Assembly: GCF_003013715.1 (NCBI RefSeq)
Contig: NC_072816.1
Location: 434,001-498,000 of the forward strand
Direction: 5' to 3'
DNA: 64,000 nt
From: Candidozyma auris
Lineage: Eukaryota; Ascomycota; Pichiomycetes; Serinales; Metschnikowiaceae
The first letter of the stretch is position 1. Every line of letters begins with the position of its first letter. The translations under genes were made by a program, and so were the position numbers. Shown in pieces: positions 41,701 to 49,676 of the stretch. The notes beneath the pieces are model-generated. The model was not told where the DNA came from. It made no database searches and saw nothing but the letters and a program-made list of their open reading frames with translations.

Positions 41701-42212
41701 TATTCAAAGATGCTTACGGTATCGTTGCGTCTAATTATGAAAAGTTGATGCCTGTGTTGGCTGAGTTCTGGCCGATCATATTGTCTATCATTGCAGGCAC
41801 ACAAACTATTTCGGAATGGGAATACGGCGTGGCCACGCATCAACCTCAACTTGTCGAATCGGCATTGAAGTTTGCGATACGTGTTTTTCAAGAGGATGCA
41901 AGACACAACGCGTTCATGAGTCGCAGATTCCTTGATACCTGGGAGTACCTTCGAAAACATAATCGATTGTTTTCAAGCTCTCGCCAATCGCATGAATCAA
42001 TGGACATCGAAGTATCAACCGTGACACCCACCATTATAGGCTCCTATGCGGAGCTTTTACTAACGGGATTGAGCCAGTACGAACGACAGATCCCTCATCA
42101 AGCTGCATTGGCTATGGTTCAGTGGTGCATAAAATCAGGTACTGATGAGACTCGCTTTCAATTGAGCAGAGGCGTCAAGAACGCTTTTTGGGTCAGTAGA
42201 ACATACGGCTAA
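38745..42212 (+). CDS. TTI1: TTI1, scaffold of the TTT (Tel2-Tti1-Tti2) complex
   Basis: A 1155-residue all-helical HEAT-repeat protein. The N-terminal part matches Tti1: LFSLIKPTCVEISRIATLE, LADYVFFPITGLLKQK and the GFLLLHSWLHEIN segment. The acidic linker DSDDDSDDEGTSLLPEEDRIWP, just before PIPEDSYKIVLQIFMYGLQLLTHPSIKLRL, is typical of the C-terminal third. Tti1 with Tel2 and Tti2 stabilises PIKK kinases (TOR, Mec1/ATR, Tel1/ATM, Tra1) together with Hsp90. ATG 38745 is the first in the frame. It converges on DPB3 with 18 bp between stops. Confidence 0.82.
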   Translation: MADERRISLELFSLIKPTCVEISRIATLESDDFENALNALVHDLATLCSHLDQHREHSQDQYRLAPKLADYVFFPITGLLKQKSLSIDATKHVLHVIGFLLLHSWLHEINEALLDQLSPVIVYLCGGLEQSSFDTPLKDRSLEFKQEATYCLTHLIHCFPRTYYAKEDKKRLSLLGDITTILLDILTSIPLPLEQDGNAVAVDILRSLNWLYSTRTSAEQASFVFPGIVSKVINFVIMSKNLHIETLKQVLDLLKASIVKVFSDSDLRAEFMESTEDFSSISSLRDFFEDQSTPNAAIHSVKIATGTDTTSHRTKAWHAATSKQLKIALITLFKYSLITSSIKDKVRLHKSLQNSFFAFIEDVTMNCSRALFQDIIPIFTDIIPLLISCIGNSDLYNADEYHDKGSALLLLNDRTYLSHFKDLLEKKADDIISNHLDRALISADDEKLELTLVALRFHLHILSELVRRLHAQENDQLERKMMALSTLFRGITDRFHYNRTTVGEASSKLKELDTIDENSIGEELNKLDSIILPLHINAKSVTKVRAGRIKQRTSNSSDLVLLSKSLDKLVDGLRHDPIYLFEGSFSHKAEDSLHEFLVYVGRSSKVLPIIEMLLSKVESMESDAEQGMGVFLWISNILLQHLIKRNGLKDISTFVNVFDDDVENDDNAAEAAYIILDLAQDALEDDPENKLQAVKASTSHLLSLSDLKYAMSIQTLGSLSKMLSKEDFQRDVLMDHLYTLLQALTYPSDHMIHRMAKSSLNAIALEHYGGSVARLINQNADYLMDKISISLSVSSGLTPSLPGILLVVLKISGDDLVNSNQLRDVLSEIFLVVDAFHGYSVLMENFFIIFEEVVALMKKKYAKELNDRNKIILSTPVRRFRPWGITNRDEFLDLIDEKNKQTDPFTDYDPQKEYFKRKPGIPFGDQAPDSDDDSDDEGTSLLPEEDRIWPSPIPEDSYKIVLQIFMYGLQLLTHPSIKLRLIILKLFKDAYGIVASNYEKLMPVLAEFWPIILSIIAGTQTISEWEYGVATHQPQLVESALKFAIRVFQEDARHNAFMSRRFLDTWEYLRKHNRLFSSSRQSHESMDIEVSTVTPTIIGSYAELLLTGLSQYERQIPHQAALAMVQWCIKSGTDETRFQLSRGVKNAFWVSRTYG

Positions 42213-42230
42213 ATCTTTGTAACGCAGAAA

Positions 42231-42962
42231 TTAGTCTTCAATAACAATTGGACTATTGTTTTGATCGTCATCTGTACTCATCAAATCATGTATTACGGCC
42301 TTTTTGATAGTAGCAGGCTTTTTGGCAGGTTCGAAGGGCAAGGTCTGCTGACCTTTGGTCAAAACAGTAGAGGATGTGTCTACTGGCTCAGCTGCGTTTT
42401 CAGATGCAACATTGTCATCTGTTCCGAGAAGATCGGCATGCTTCCTCTGATCTTCATCTTGTAAGTTGATTTTCCTTTCCTTCATTGCTTGTCCCACAGG
42501 TTGTGTCTTTGGCACGGTATCACTCAAAAAATGTAAAGAGTCTTGCGTGGATACCACTGTACTTAGGTCTTTGTACTGAATCTTCTTTCTTTTTTCCATC
42601 TTAGCCATCATTGCAGCGTGTTCCATGAAATGCTGAACGAATAACTCCGTAGCAGCTCCAGTCGCGAAGACGGCTCCCTGAGAAGCCAGGTAATAATCAG
42701 GGTCCATCTTGAAGATTCTTCTAATTTTTGAGAGCGGCAACGACATCACAGCATCATCTATTTCGGGCATTTCTTCATCCTCTAGATCGAGAGCATCGCT
42801 GTTCTTCTGAGTCGCATCTTGGGGAGCGTCTGTCATCGTGGCATCCTCAGAGCTTGTCGGCACTTGTGCATCTGTGTGAACTGGAGATGGCTCTTGTGTA
42901 AACGGAGATGTTGCAGGTGTCTCAGACATCGCTTTTTGGGAGCTAGTCAAATATGTAGACAT
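42231..42962 (-). CDS. DPB3: DPB3-like histone-fold subunit (DNA polymerase epsilon / chromatin remodelling)
   Basis: A 243-residue protein with an acidic N-terminus (DLEDEEMPEIDD) followed by an NF-YC-type histone fold at about residues 72-150: LPLSKIRRIFKMDPDYYLASQGAVFATGAATELFVQHFMEH and KIQYKDLSTVVSTQDSLHFL. The C-terminus is long, Thr/Asp-rich and disordered. This order matches yeast Dpb3, which pairs with Dpb4 in DNA polymerase epsilon; its paralogue Dls1 pairs with Dpb4 in the ISW2 complex. Many fungi have one gene for both jobs. A second start at 42929 (MSETPATS) is possible. Confidence 0.75.
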   Translation of the reverse strand: MSTYLTSSQKAMSETPATSPFTQEPSPVHTDAQVPTSSEDATMTDAPQDATQKNSDALDLEDEEMPEIDDAVMSLPLSKIRRIFKMDPDYYLASQGAVFATGAATELFVQHFMEHAAMMAKMEKRKKIQYKDLSTVVSTQDSLHFLSDTVPKTQPVGQAMKERKINLQDEDQRKHADLLGTDDNVASENAAEPVDTSSTVLTKGQQTLPFEPAKKPATIKKAVIHDLMSTDDDQNNSPIVIED

Positions 42963-43224
42963 GGTTCAATTCAGACGGCGGTATTGAGAGACAGGCGCGT
43001 CTCTCTGAAAATACATATCCGAATGGTGTATGGGTGCAGAGTATTCCTCCAAAGACCATTGACTGTTGGGGATACGAGATAATAAATAAGTGATATTCTT
43101 ATATCAGAAGGTAATCTTTGTAATACTTTTCATTAGAAGTCGTGACGAGGCGCTATGTACATTATATATTGGAGGCGTCGCGGCCGCTGAGAAAGAATTC
43201 GACCTTGTAGCGAGGCACAGTCCT

Positions 43225-43725
43225 TTAATCCTTGACAATGACATTATTCTGTTCAACTGCTTGTTTGGCAAGCTTGGGGTTGACATATTCCTCCAAGTAG
43301 TTGCTCTTTTCTAAATCAACATCAAAATAGTTCTCTCCATGTTCGATGAAGTCCTTTATGCTATTCCAAGCGAGCTCGGGGTTTTTGAAACTGTCTGGGT
43401 AACCGGGGGTCTTTTGCATGATTTCTGGTACATCTTTAGAAACCAAGGGCTTGAGATCAGTGGTGGCCAAATCCGTTGGAACAACGTACGTTCTCACCTT
43501 ATCCCAGTTGACAACATACTTAGCATGTTTCGTCAATGAGCCAATACCAGACGAGCGAGTGCCTTTGTAAAAATTTTTATTGCCCAGTTTTGTGTACAAT
43601 GGATGTCTTTTGGACCCTGACTTGGTGTTACCGTACCATATCTGACCATCCCTAAAGGTTTGCCAAGGTCTTCTCAAGCTGGCTGCCGCTGTCTGCTGAA
43701 ATCCTAGAACCGAGGATGCTCTCAT
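43225..43725 (-). CDS. MRPL27: MRPL27, mitochondrial ribosomal protein mL41
   Basis: A 166-residue basic protein closely matching yeast Mrpl27: RRPWQTFRDGQIWYGNTKSG, the block KRHPLYTKLGNKNFYKGTRSSGIG and YVVNWDKVRTYVVP. The family belongs to the large subunit of the mitochondrial ribosome. The first 20 residues (MRASSVLGFQQTAAASLRR) have the features of a matrix presequence. The C-terminus is about 20 residues longer than in S. cerevisiae. Confidence 0.92.
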   Translation of the reverse strand: MRASSVLGFQQTAAASLRRPWQTFRDGQIWYGNTKSGSKRHPLYTKLGNKNFYKGTRSSGIGSLTKHAKYVVNWDKVRTYVVPTDLATTDLKPLVSKDVPEIMQKTPGYPDSFKNPELAWNSIKDFIEHGENYFDVDLEKSNYLEEYVNPKLAKQAVEQNNVIVKD

Positions 43726-44337
43726 TATGCGGTGAGGTTTTAGATGAGAAGAGACCGGGGACTCGCTGATTGAAAGTGTAGTGCTTCAGCTGTCTACTCT
43801 AATGAAGTGTTCTACCCTTTCGAAAATTTTACGAGTGCTAAAGAGCGGTGGTGCACGGGTGCGAAAGACAGCATCCAGTGGTTGAATGATATGGGGAAGA
43901 CTTTGATGAGATGCTTCAACAGCAAATGCAGAAAGTCTGCTGTGAAAGTTGGCCTACAAGTTGGCGACCTCGGAAAATGGTGAATTAGACACATGGCAAG
44001 AGACAATTTCGCAAGATGGTGGGTGAGTGCATATATAAGACTCGAGTTTGCAACCAAATGGTGTCTTTGCAGCCTTTTTCGATGACATCGTAGAACTCAA
44101 ATTTCAACTGTAACAGCTTCTTTGTTATAGGTTTGTAGCAACCACCATTCATGAAATCAATAATAAAATAGGTGTGAATGGTACAGAAAAGTTATCACCA
44201 CTCTGCAACAGTCATCAGGATGAGTTTACGAATAGCAACAAGTGAGAGCTGTCAAGTTCGATCAAGGGGTTCAGCCTTGTTGGAATCTTCACACTTCGCT
44301 TTTTATATATGTATTTTTAATTTTTCCTTTCAACAGC

Positions 44338-44688
44338 ATGAATGAAGGATTTGGCAAAATTTTGCAACCGTTGGCCATTTCTAAAAAGAAGGCCGCTCAG
44401 GAATCTGACTTAAAACACCGAAAATGCAAATATGATCGAAAGTTCATAAAACATCTTCGATTTCACTTCATCGAAATTGAACCAAAATCATGTTGTCGGG
44501 ATTTTTCAAAAGATTTAAGAAACGCTATCTCTATACTCTGTGCAGTCGCTGCATTTTGCACCTCGTGTGTGCTATTGTCCCAGAAGAGAACAGAATTGAG
44601 ATCTTACGCTAAAACAAATTTTTCTGCAATCATCAATGCTTCGTCAGTAATGCAAATCTCAATACGCCTTTTTCAAGTATACCCCTAG
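44338..44688 (+). CDS. Doubtful small ORF, possible membrane segment
   Basis: A 116-residue frame starting MNEGFGKILQPLAISKK. It is basic in the first half, with one hydrophobic stretch (NAISILCAVAAFCTSCVLLS) that could be a membrane helix. The frame is open further 5' to about 44242. The base composition is more AT-rich than neighbouring genes, and I recognise no family. A CAACAG just before the ATG could be a 3' splice site, but no donor was found. It may be spurious. Confidence 0.25.
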   Translation: MNEGFGKILQPLAISKKKAAQESDLKHRKCKYDRKFIKHLRFHFIEIEPKSCCRDFSKDLRNAISILCAVAAFCTSCVLLSQKRTELRSYAKTNFSAIINASSVMQISIRLFQVYP

Positions 44689-44910
44689 AGCTTACAAAGT
44701 ATTGCTTTTACAGAGTCTTGCATAGCCATGAATGTTCTCTTCATAGAATTCACGTATAATCCAGAAAAAGTCTCGCTGCAAAGCTGTCACAAGCACTGCG
44801 AGTTCAGCACGCACTGAATATAAGCAATTGGGCGTTATCTACTATAGCAAACATCATCTTGCCTGTACACAGAGGTGGCCTGTGAAGAGTAGCAACCCGA
44901 CCAGAGGCTT

Positions 44911-44918
44911 TATATAAG
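44911..44918 (+). promoter_or_regulatory. TATA box of the small gene at 44971
   Basis: TATATAAG, 60 bp before the ATG at 44971. This is a canonical strong TATA element and suggests an inducible, well-expressed small gene. Confidence 0.6.
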
Positions 44919-44970
44919 AGCCTTGCAGAGCGGGTCTCTCCATTAGTACATTATCTCTTTCGACTTCGAG

Positions 44971-45210
44971 ATGTCAATCAGCATTCCCGAGGAGCCTGCT
45001 AATCCAGGCCCGTTCAAAATTCAGCATGGGTACGACGATATCCAAGTTCATACCGAGAAGTACTCAGATGAGCCTACCCCCCTCTCAGGAAAGCAGGGTA
45101 AGGTCAGGGAGTTTCTCAACACGCAAACCAACAAAGAGCATCAGAAGAAGTACGCCAAGGAGGGTGCCAAGAGGGGTTTCAATATGCTTTTTCAATTCTT
45201 GTGTCATTAA
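44971..45210 (+). CDS. Small hydrophilic protein, unrecognised
   Basis: A 79-residue protein starting MSISIPEEPANPGPFKI. It is highly charged and mostly disordered, with a helical region REFLNTQTNKEHQKKYAKEGAKRGF and a short hydrophobic end (NMLFQFLCH). There is no signal peptide. It follows a strong TATA box, which supports real expression. I do not recognise the family. The abrupt hydrophobic end might reflect a frameshift, but the other frames offer no obvious continuation. Confidence 0.5.
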   Translation: MSISIPEEPANPGPFKIQHGYDDIQVHTEKYSDEPTPLSGKQGKVREFLNTQTNKEHQKKYAKEGAKRGFNMLFQFLCH

Positions 45211-45291
45211 TCTGGTCTGCTGAACCTATTGAGCACTCGCTCATCCAATTTGTTCATACCATTGTATTATAAATGTTGTTTAATGCACTTG

Positions 45292-46368
45292 TTAAAGCTT
45301 GGATTGTTCTCGCAATTGTTTTGCTAACTCGACAACCTTCCTAGCAAAACCGTAGCTTCCCTGGTATCCACCGCTGCCGGCGCCGTAGTTGTGGATTAGC
45401 CATTTGCGCCTTCCATCGATCTCGATTCTCATGCCACCGTCCCTGAATGGCCGAAGACCAACGTTGACTTGAACTACATCCAAGTAATTTGGGTTTCCTC
45501 GGGAAGGATCAATAAGCTCTGGTGCAAATGCGACAGCTCGTTTCGAAAGCCTTGTCGAGAGTGGTTTGTCTTCTTGAGTATCGTAGTTTTCTTGAATGAA
45601 GCTCCCCCCTATGATTGTTCCTCCTTCCTTCCGAGGAAACATATATAGCATTTCATTTGGCTCTTCAAATCCATCGACACAAATCACCTTGCTCAAGTTG
45701 TTCCTCACAAGAATCGTTTGGCCCTTCACAGGGTAGTTTCTCCTCAGATCATTCACTCCATTGATACGGTAAGCTATGAGACCAGCACAATTTATCACCA
45801 AGTCCGCTTTCTCGCCAGAAGCGTGAAGGGAGAGCGCTTCTTCAATGTCAGTAATAAAGCTGACTCGCCGCAAAGCAATTCCGAGCTCAAGACAAGTCTG
45901 TAGCAAATAGTTTAAGTAAATTGGAACTGAGATCACCACACCATCGTATTCAGTACCGTATGCGGTACCAGGAAGAAGCTCGTTATTTTGCAATACTCTC
46001 TCCTTGGCGATATCACCAAACCAGTGGTGAAACGCCTCTGTTTGACCTTGCACACTCGCAACCGCCAATTGGGTATAGTAGTTGGCATTTGGGCAACGCC
46101 ACACACCAGATCGTGGATCATCTGCAAGGCGCTGGAACTCGAAGTATCCAAGTCTGTCCAATTCTTGTAGCTTTGTAGCGTCCTTTGTTGCAAAGGACTG
46201 CCAATTGGCTCCAGCGTAAGGGGAGGCGTAAGCCAAGCTCAAGTCACCTGGCAAGTGCGCTGCAGCAATGGTAACATCGTAATTTGGTTTGGCTCTTTTG
46301 AGCTCGAGAGCGGTGGTGAGACCAACAACCCCAGCTCCAACAACGACTATTTTGGTGGAAGAAGACAT
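45292..46368 (-). CDS. DAO1: D-amino-acid oxidase, peroxisomal (PTS1)
   Basis: A 358-residue FAD enzyme that oxidises D-amino acids to oxo-acids with release of H2O2 and ammonia. The dinucleotide motif VVVGAGVVGLTTALEL is at residues 7-22. The SPYAGANW block, PVKGQTILVRN, GGTIIGGSF, GLRPFRDGG and the flavin-site HNYGAGSGGYQGSYG are all as in the family. The C-terminal tripeptide SKL is a perfect type 1 peroxisomal targeting signal, placing the enzyme with catalase. S. cerevisiae lacks this gene; many other yeasts use it to grow on D-alanine. The ATG at 46366-46368 starts directly at the conserved N-terminus. Confidence 0.93.
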   Translation of the reverse strand: MSSSTKIVVVGAGVVGLTTALELKRAKPNYDVTIAAAHLPGDLSLAYASPYAGANWQSFATKDATKLQELDRLGYFEFQRLADDPRSGVWRCPNANYYTQLAVASVQGQTEAFHHWFGDIAKERVLQNNELLPGTAYGTEYDGVVISVPIYLNYLLQTCLELGIALRRVSFITDIEEALSLHASGEKADLVINCAGLIAYRINGVNDLRRNYPVKGQTILVRNNLSKVICVDGFEEPNEMLYMFPRKEGGTIIGGSFIQENYDTQEDKPLSTRLSKRAVAFAPELIDPSRGNPNYLDVVQVNVGLRPFRDGGMRIEIDGRRKWLIHNYGAGSGGYQGSYGFARKVVELAKQLREQSKL

Positions 46369-46651
46369 AGTGATGGAATACCGTCTTCACAGCTTATCTG
46401 ACATATACAGTGCGAAATGTGTAGGGTGAGTCAACATGTGGACATTTTGAATCTTGACTATGGCACTAGAGAGTAGACTGAGAAATGAATTGAATCAGAT
46501 CAGTCAAGGTCAATTAGCCTCTATATCAAGGAATCAAGAGGTTCATTTACCTTTGGCTGGTAGTTTCAAATGTCTCAGACTGCACAATAGAATCTACAAC
46601 GACACCGCTTGAGATCTTGAAGACGCTCACCTCTGAAAAGCTTCAGACCTC

Positions 46652-47913
46652 ATGTTCTCTTTCGCCCGACGTTTAGTGGATCGCTTAGACGGATCAAATC
46701 TTCTGCATCATCAGTCTGATGATGCCTATTTCAAAGAGACCCTTAAAATCAACAACAATGGCTTTGGTCTTAGAGTGTTGAAGGTTATACCCCATTCCAG
46801 AGCCCACAAGCTTGGTCTCGAGGCCTGGTTTGACTACATCGTGAGGATTAACACGAACGAGTTGCCCATGAAATACCCTCAGCAGTCCGGGTACGGCATT
46901 AAAGACGATGGCGCTCTCAACTATGGCTCAGTGTCTCCGGAGGTGGGCGTAATAGATTGGGACGTTTTAGCCCAGGAGCTAGAGAATATTGCCCATAACA
47001 ACGGGCCTAGAACAGTGGAGTTCGATGTCTGGAGTGCTAAAGGTGGCGTGATTCGCCAGATCCGAATCCCTCTTGACGAATTTCACAGTGAATTGAAGGC
47101 AGACACAGGTGCAGACGAAAAGGCTTACCTCAACAACTTCCAACAAATTGGCCTCACAGTTCAATCGGAGCATTTAAAGAATGCCACTTACGTCTGGCGT
47201 ATCCTCAATACTCATCCAAATTCGCCTGCTTTTGAAGCAAAGCTTGTTCCCCAGTCTGATTACATCATTGGTTGTGATTCCTGCTTCGAGAGCGACGGCA
47301 ATGGCAAGGGTTTATTATCCAATGGAGGAGAAAGATTACTTTCACAGACAATCTTGAGCTACTACAATCATCACAGCGCATTGCAGCAAAAAGACAAAAT
47401 TCCAATCCAGCTATACGTGTACAACCACGATTATGACGTATTACGCCCTGTGACAGTGCACTTATCACGCGAGTGGTCAAAGGGTACAGTTAAAGGTATC
47501 TTGGGTTGCGATGTGGGTTACGGTTGGCTTCACCGCATACCAGGGGTTGTTGGGAAATTTGACAATATGGAGCCAATTGATGATTTGATCTTCGAAAACG
47601 ACGCCGACTATTCATACAAACTACAACAAGAATCAACTGAACAACAACACCCACGGTCTTTAAGTCAGCAAAGTACAGAGCCAAAGGGCCTCCTCCTTCC
47701 CTTCCTACGGCGCAACCGCTTGGCCCCCCACTGGCCCCTGCCCCACCAAAATCCGCTAGAAAGAAAAAACACACTAATCCAAGTGCAAACATTGACCTCA
47801 CAAGCTTCATGAATGAGGAACTAGATAAATCGAAAGCGTCCGACGTGCAATTCGGGGAGGTCGCTGAGGCCACACCACCACCACCACCACCATCGAAGGT
47901 TTCACGTTCATAA
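46652..47913 (+). CDS. GRH1: GRH1, GRASP65/55 homologue, with an apparent frameshift near the 3' end
   Basis: The first 345 residues form the two PDZ-like GRASP domains (FGLRVLKVIPHSRAHKLGLEAWFDYIVRIN, then YVWRILNTHPNSPAFEAKL and GILGCDVGYGWLHRIP). Grh1 sits on early Golgi and ER exit sites and takes part in tethering and unconventional secretion. The frame as written ends at 47812 with an unconvincing tail (LLLPFLRRNRL). In the frame one base away, a typical Pro-rich and basic C-terminus continues to a stop at 47911-47913 (PPKSARKKKHTNPS, then SFMNEELDKSK, then six prolines). One extra G in the GGG run at 47686-47688 would join them. No GT...AG intron fits. The N-terminus lacks a myristoylation glycine, as in yeast Grh1. 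Confidence 0.9.
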
Positions 47914-48027
47914 TCATGTAAATTAATTAAGTCTAATAATGCTGGTCTCGCTATAAAAGTGTAGTATTCAATCGAGAGGAGTAAAAACAAAAGGCGTACA
48001 GAATGATTAATTGCAAAAAAAAAAACG

Positions 48028-48099
48028 TGCCCACTGTCGGATTCGAACCGACGATCGCCTCATTACGAGTGAGGCGCCTTACCACTTGGCCAAGCGGGC
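48028..48099 (-). tRNA. tRNA-Thr (anticodon CGT)
   Basis: The minus strand folds as a complete cloverleaf. The acceptor pairs GCCCGCT with AGTGGGC (one G-U). The D arm starts TTGGCCAAGTGGTAAGGC, the anticodon stem is CCTCA/TGAGG, and the loop CTCGTAA gives anticodon CGT (reads ACG, Thr). The T arm contains GGTTCGAATCC. It closely resembles yeast tRNA-Thr(CGU) and has no intron. A short T-rich stretch (complement of the A-run at 48016-48025) just downstream would terminate RNA polymerase III. Confidence 0.95.
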
Positions 48100-48625
48100 G
48101 CGCTTGATGGAATGTTGCATTTAAGAATACTTGTCATTAATACCAAAATGCGATTCAAGCGTACTCAGCTGTCAGTATTTTCTCACCTGTGATTCAAGCA
48201 CAAGAATACTCATCACAACATAAAGAAGGTGTGTAGAATTTTGGAGGTCATAAAAACAAAAATAGAGTAAACGCTGAAAATGTCGATCTAAGGGAGGGAA
48301 ATGACTATGATTTTTTGACTCTTCAAAGATCAGATTGATTGTCAAAAGTTAGGAGACTGAAGTTTTCTTCAAAAAAGCCTAGTGGTGCATAAAATATCGC
48401 CCAAGTCAGTTCTTTCCCGCTCAAGGAACTGTACGTTGAAAATCACAATAATGACGTAAGCGTGATGTGATGTCAATATTACGTCCCTAATTGAAGGAAT
48501 TATTTTAGGTCAGGTTAATACAATCAGAGTTGCGACCAGCGTCGAGCCAGACAAGGAGTCTCCATAGTTCTCGCTTTGAAGCCTACACATCACTGAGACT
48601 CAGGTACAACCTCACAGTATATTGC
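48100..48625. other. Region between tRNA-Thr and MAK32
   Basis: About 525 bp, AT-rich. Two short imperfect motifs recur (AAGAATACT at about 48123 and 48201, GATTCAAGC at about 48152 and 48191). They are too short to define an element. Sequence upstream of tRNA genes is a favoured retrotransposon target, but no LTR is evident. Confidence 0.35.
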
Positions 48626-49657
48626 ATGCCTTCAGCAGAGCCTCCCATTTGTACCACCTTAGGCCTCTTCATAATAGATGATAACATATATCCAGACTCA
48701 TGGAACAGGCCTTCTGAGCATGACATCGTCGGTGGAGGGGCCTCGTACGCTATAGTTGGTGCTAGAATTGCAAGCGGACCTCGGCTTGGTGCGAGGGTAG
48801 CAGGGATTATAGACAAAGGCACAGACTTTCCTCAGGATGTCGAGGACGAAATCAATGCGTGGGACGCCGGTCCGATCTTTCGTGAGAACAAAAATCGCTT
48901 GACCACACGAGGAGCTAATGTCTATCAAGAGGATGGTTTTCGTTCATTTGTTTACAAGACACCCAAGAAACGCATTGAACACCACGACATTGTGGAAACT
49001 GGCAACTTGATTTACCTGAAGACATTCCATATGTGCTGTGCTGTAGATCGCTGTGAACAGATAATAGACTGTTTTCACGAGAAGTTGAGAAACACAGAGA
49101 CAGATAAGCCATTGTATATCTTTGAACCCTTTCCCGATATTTGTGTGCCCGAGAACTTCGAAGCGTTGGCAAACATTCTACATAAAGTAGATGTCTTCAG
49201 CCCAAATTTGGAAGAGGCAGCAAGGTTTCTAGGTGTGGAAGTGCCGCATACAGAGGAAGGTATTAGCAAGTTGGCAGAGAAGTTCATTCAATTCTCTCCT
49301 AAACATGGGGGCGTTGTGATCAGGTGTGGGGCTTTGGGTTGCTACATTCGGACTAGAGGCGAACTGTTCATGTTGAAAGCCTATCATACAGATCAAAGTA
49401 AGGTGGTGGATGTCACTGGAGGCGGCAATTCGTTCTGCGGTGCATTCATAACAGCATTATACTTATCGCACAAAGACTGGATGATAGCGGGAGCATTTGG
49501 TAACGTTGCAAGTGGATGCATCATAGAGAAGCTTGGAATGCCACTTCGAAAAGCTGGGACTGAAGAATGGAATGGTACTTCAATCATGGCCCGCTTACAA
49601 CACTACGTCGAAGTCAATGGCTTGGATATAGATTTAGAAAAGATAGAATGGATGTAA
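48626..49657 (+). CDS. MAK32: MAK32-like carbohydrate kinase (PfkB/ribokinase fold)
   Basis: A 343-residue PfkB-fold protein close to yeast Mak32. Visible features are GGGASYAIVGARIASG (first conserved glycine motif), DVFSPNLEEAARFLG, GGVVIRCGALGCYI and the second signature VVDVTGGGNSFCGAF. In most active family members this last motif reads DTxGAGDxF; here the catalytic Asp position is Asn (GGGNSF), as also known for the Mak32 subfamily, so kinase activity is uncertain. In S. cerevisiae, MAK32 is needed for stability of the L-A double-stranded RNA element, though most of its cell role is unknown. The first ATG is 48626; the frame is open upstream without ATG. Confidence 0.85.
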   Translation: MPSAEPPICTTLGLFIIDDNIYPDSWNRPSEHDIVGGGASYAIVGARIASGPRLGARVAGIIDKGTDFPQDVEDEINAWDAGPIFRENKNRLTTRGANVYQEDGFRSFVYKTPKKRIEHHDIVETGNLIYLKTFHMCCAVDRCEQIIDCFHEKLRNTETDKPLYIFEPFPDICVPENFEALANILHKVDVFSPNLEEAARFLGVEVPHTEEGISKLAEKFIQFSPKHGGVVIRCGALGCYIRTRGELFMLKAYHTDQSKVVDVTGGGNSFCGAFITALYLSHKDWMIAGAFGNVASGCIIEKLGMPLRKAGTEEWNGTSIMARLQHYVEVNGLDIDLEKIEWM

Positions 49658-49676
49658 ATCTAAAAATATGCAACTT

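Larger units (their letters stand above)
43726..44970. other. Intergenic region with one doubtful ORF and a TATA box
   Basis: About 1.2 kb. It holds a doubtful reading frame (44338-44688, listed separately) and, near its right end, a clear TATATAAG for the next gene. No tRNA or complete mobile element seen. Confidence 0.4.

Noticed and set aside
44279..44336. TGTTGG ... CAACA segment resembling LTR termini
   Set aside because: Only about 58 bp long and flanked by unlike 5-bp sequences, so not a credible LTR.
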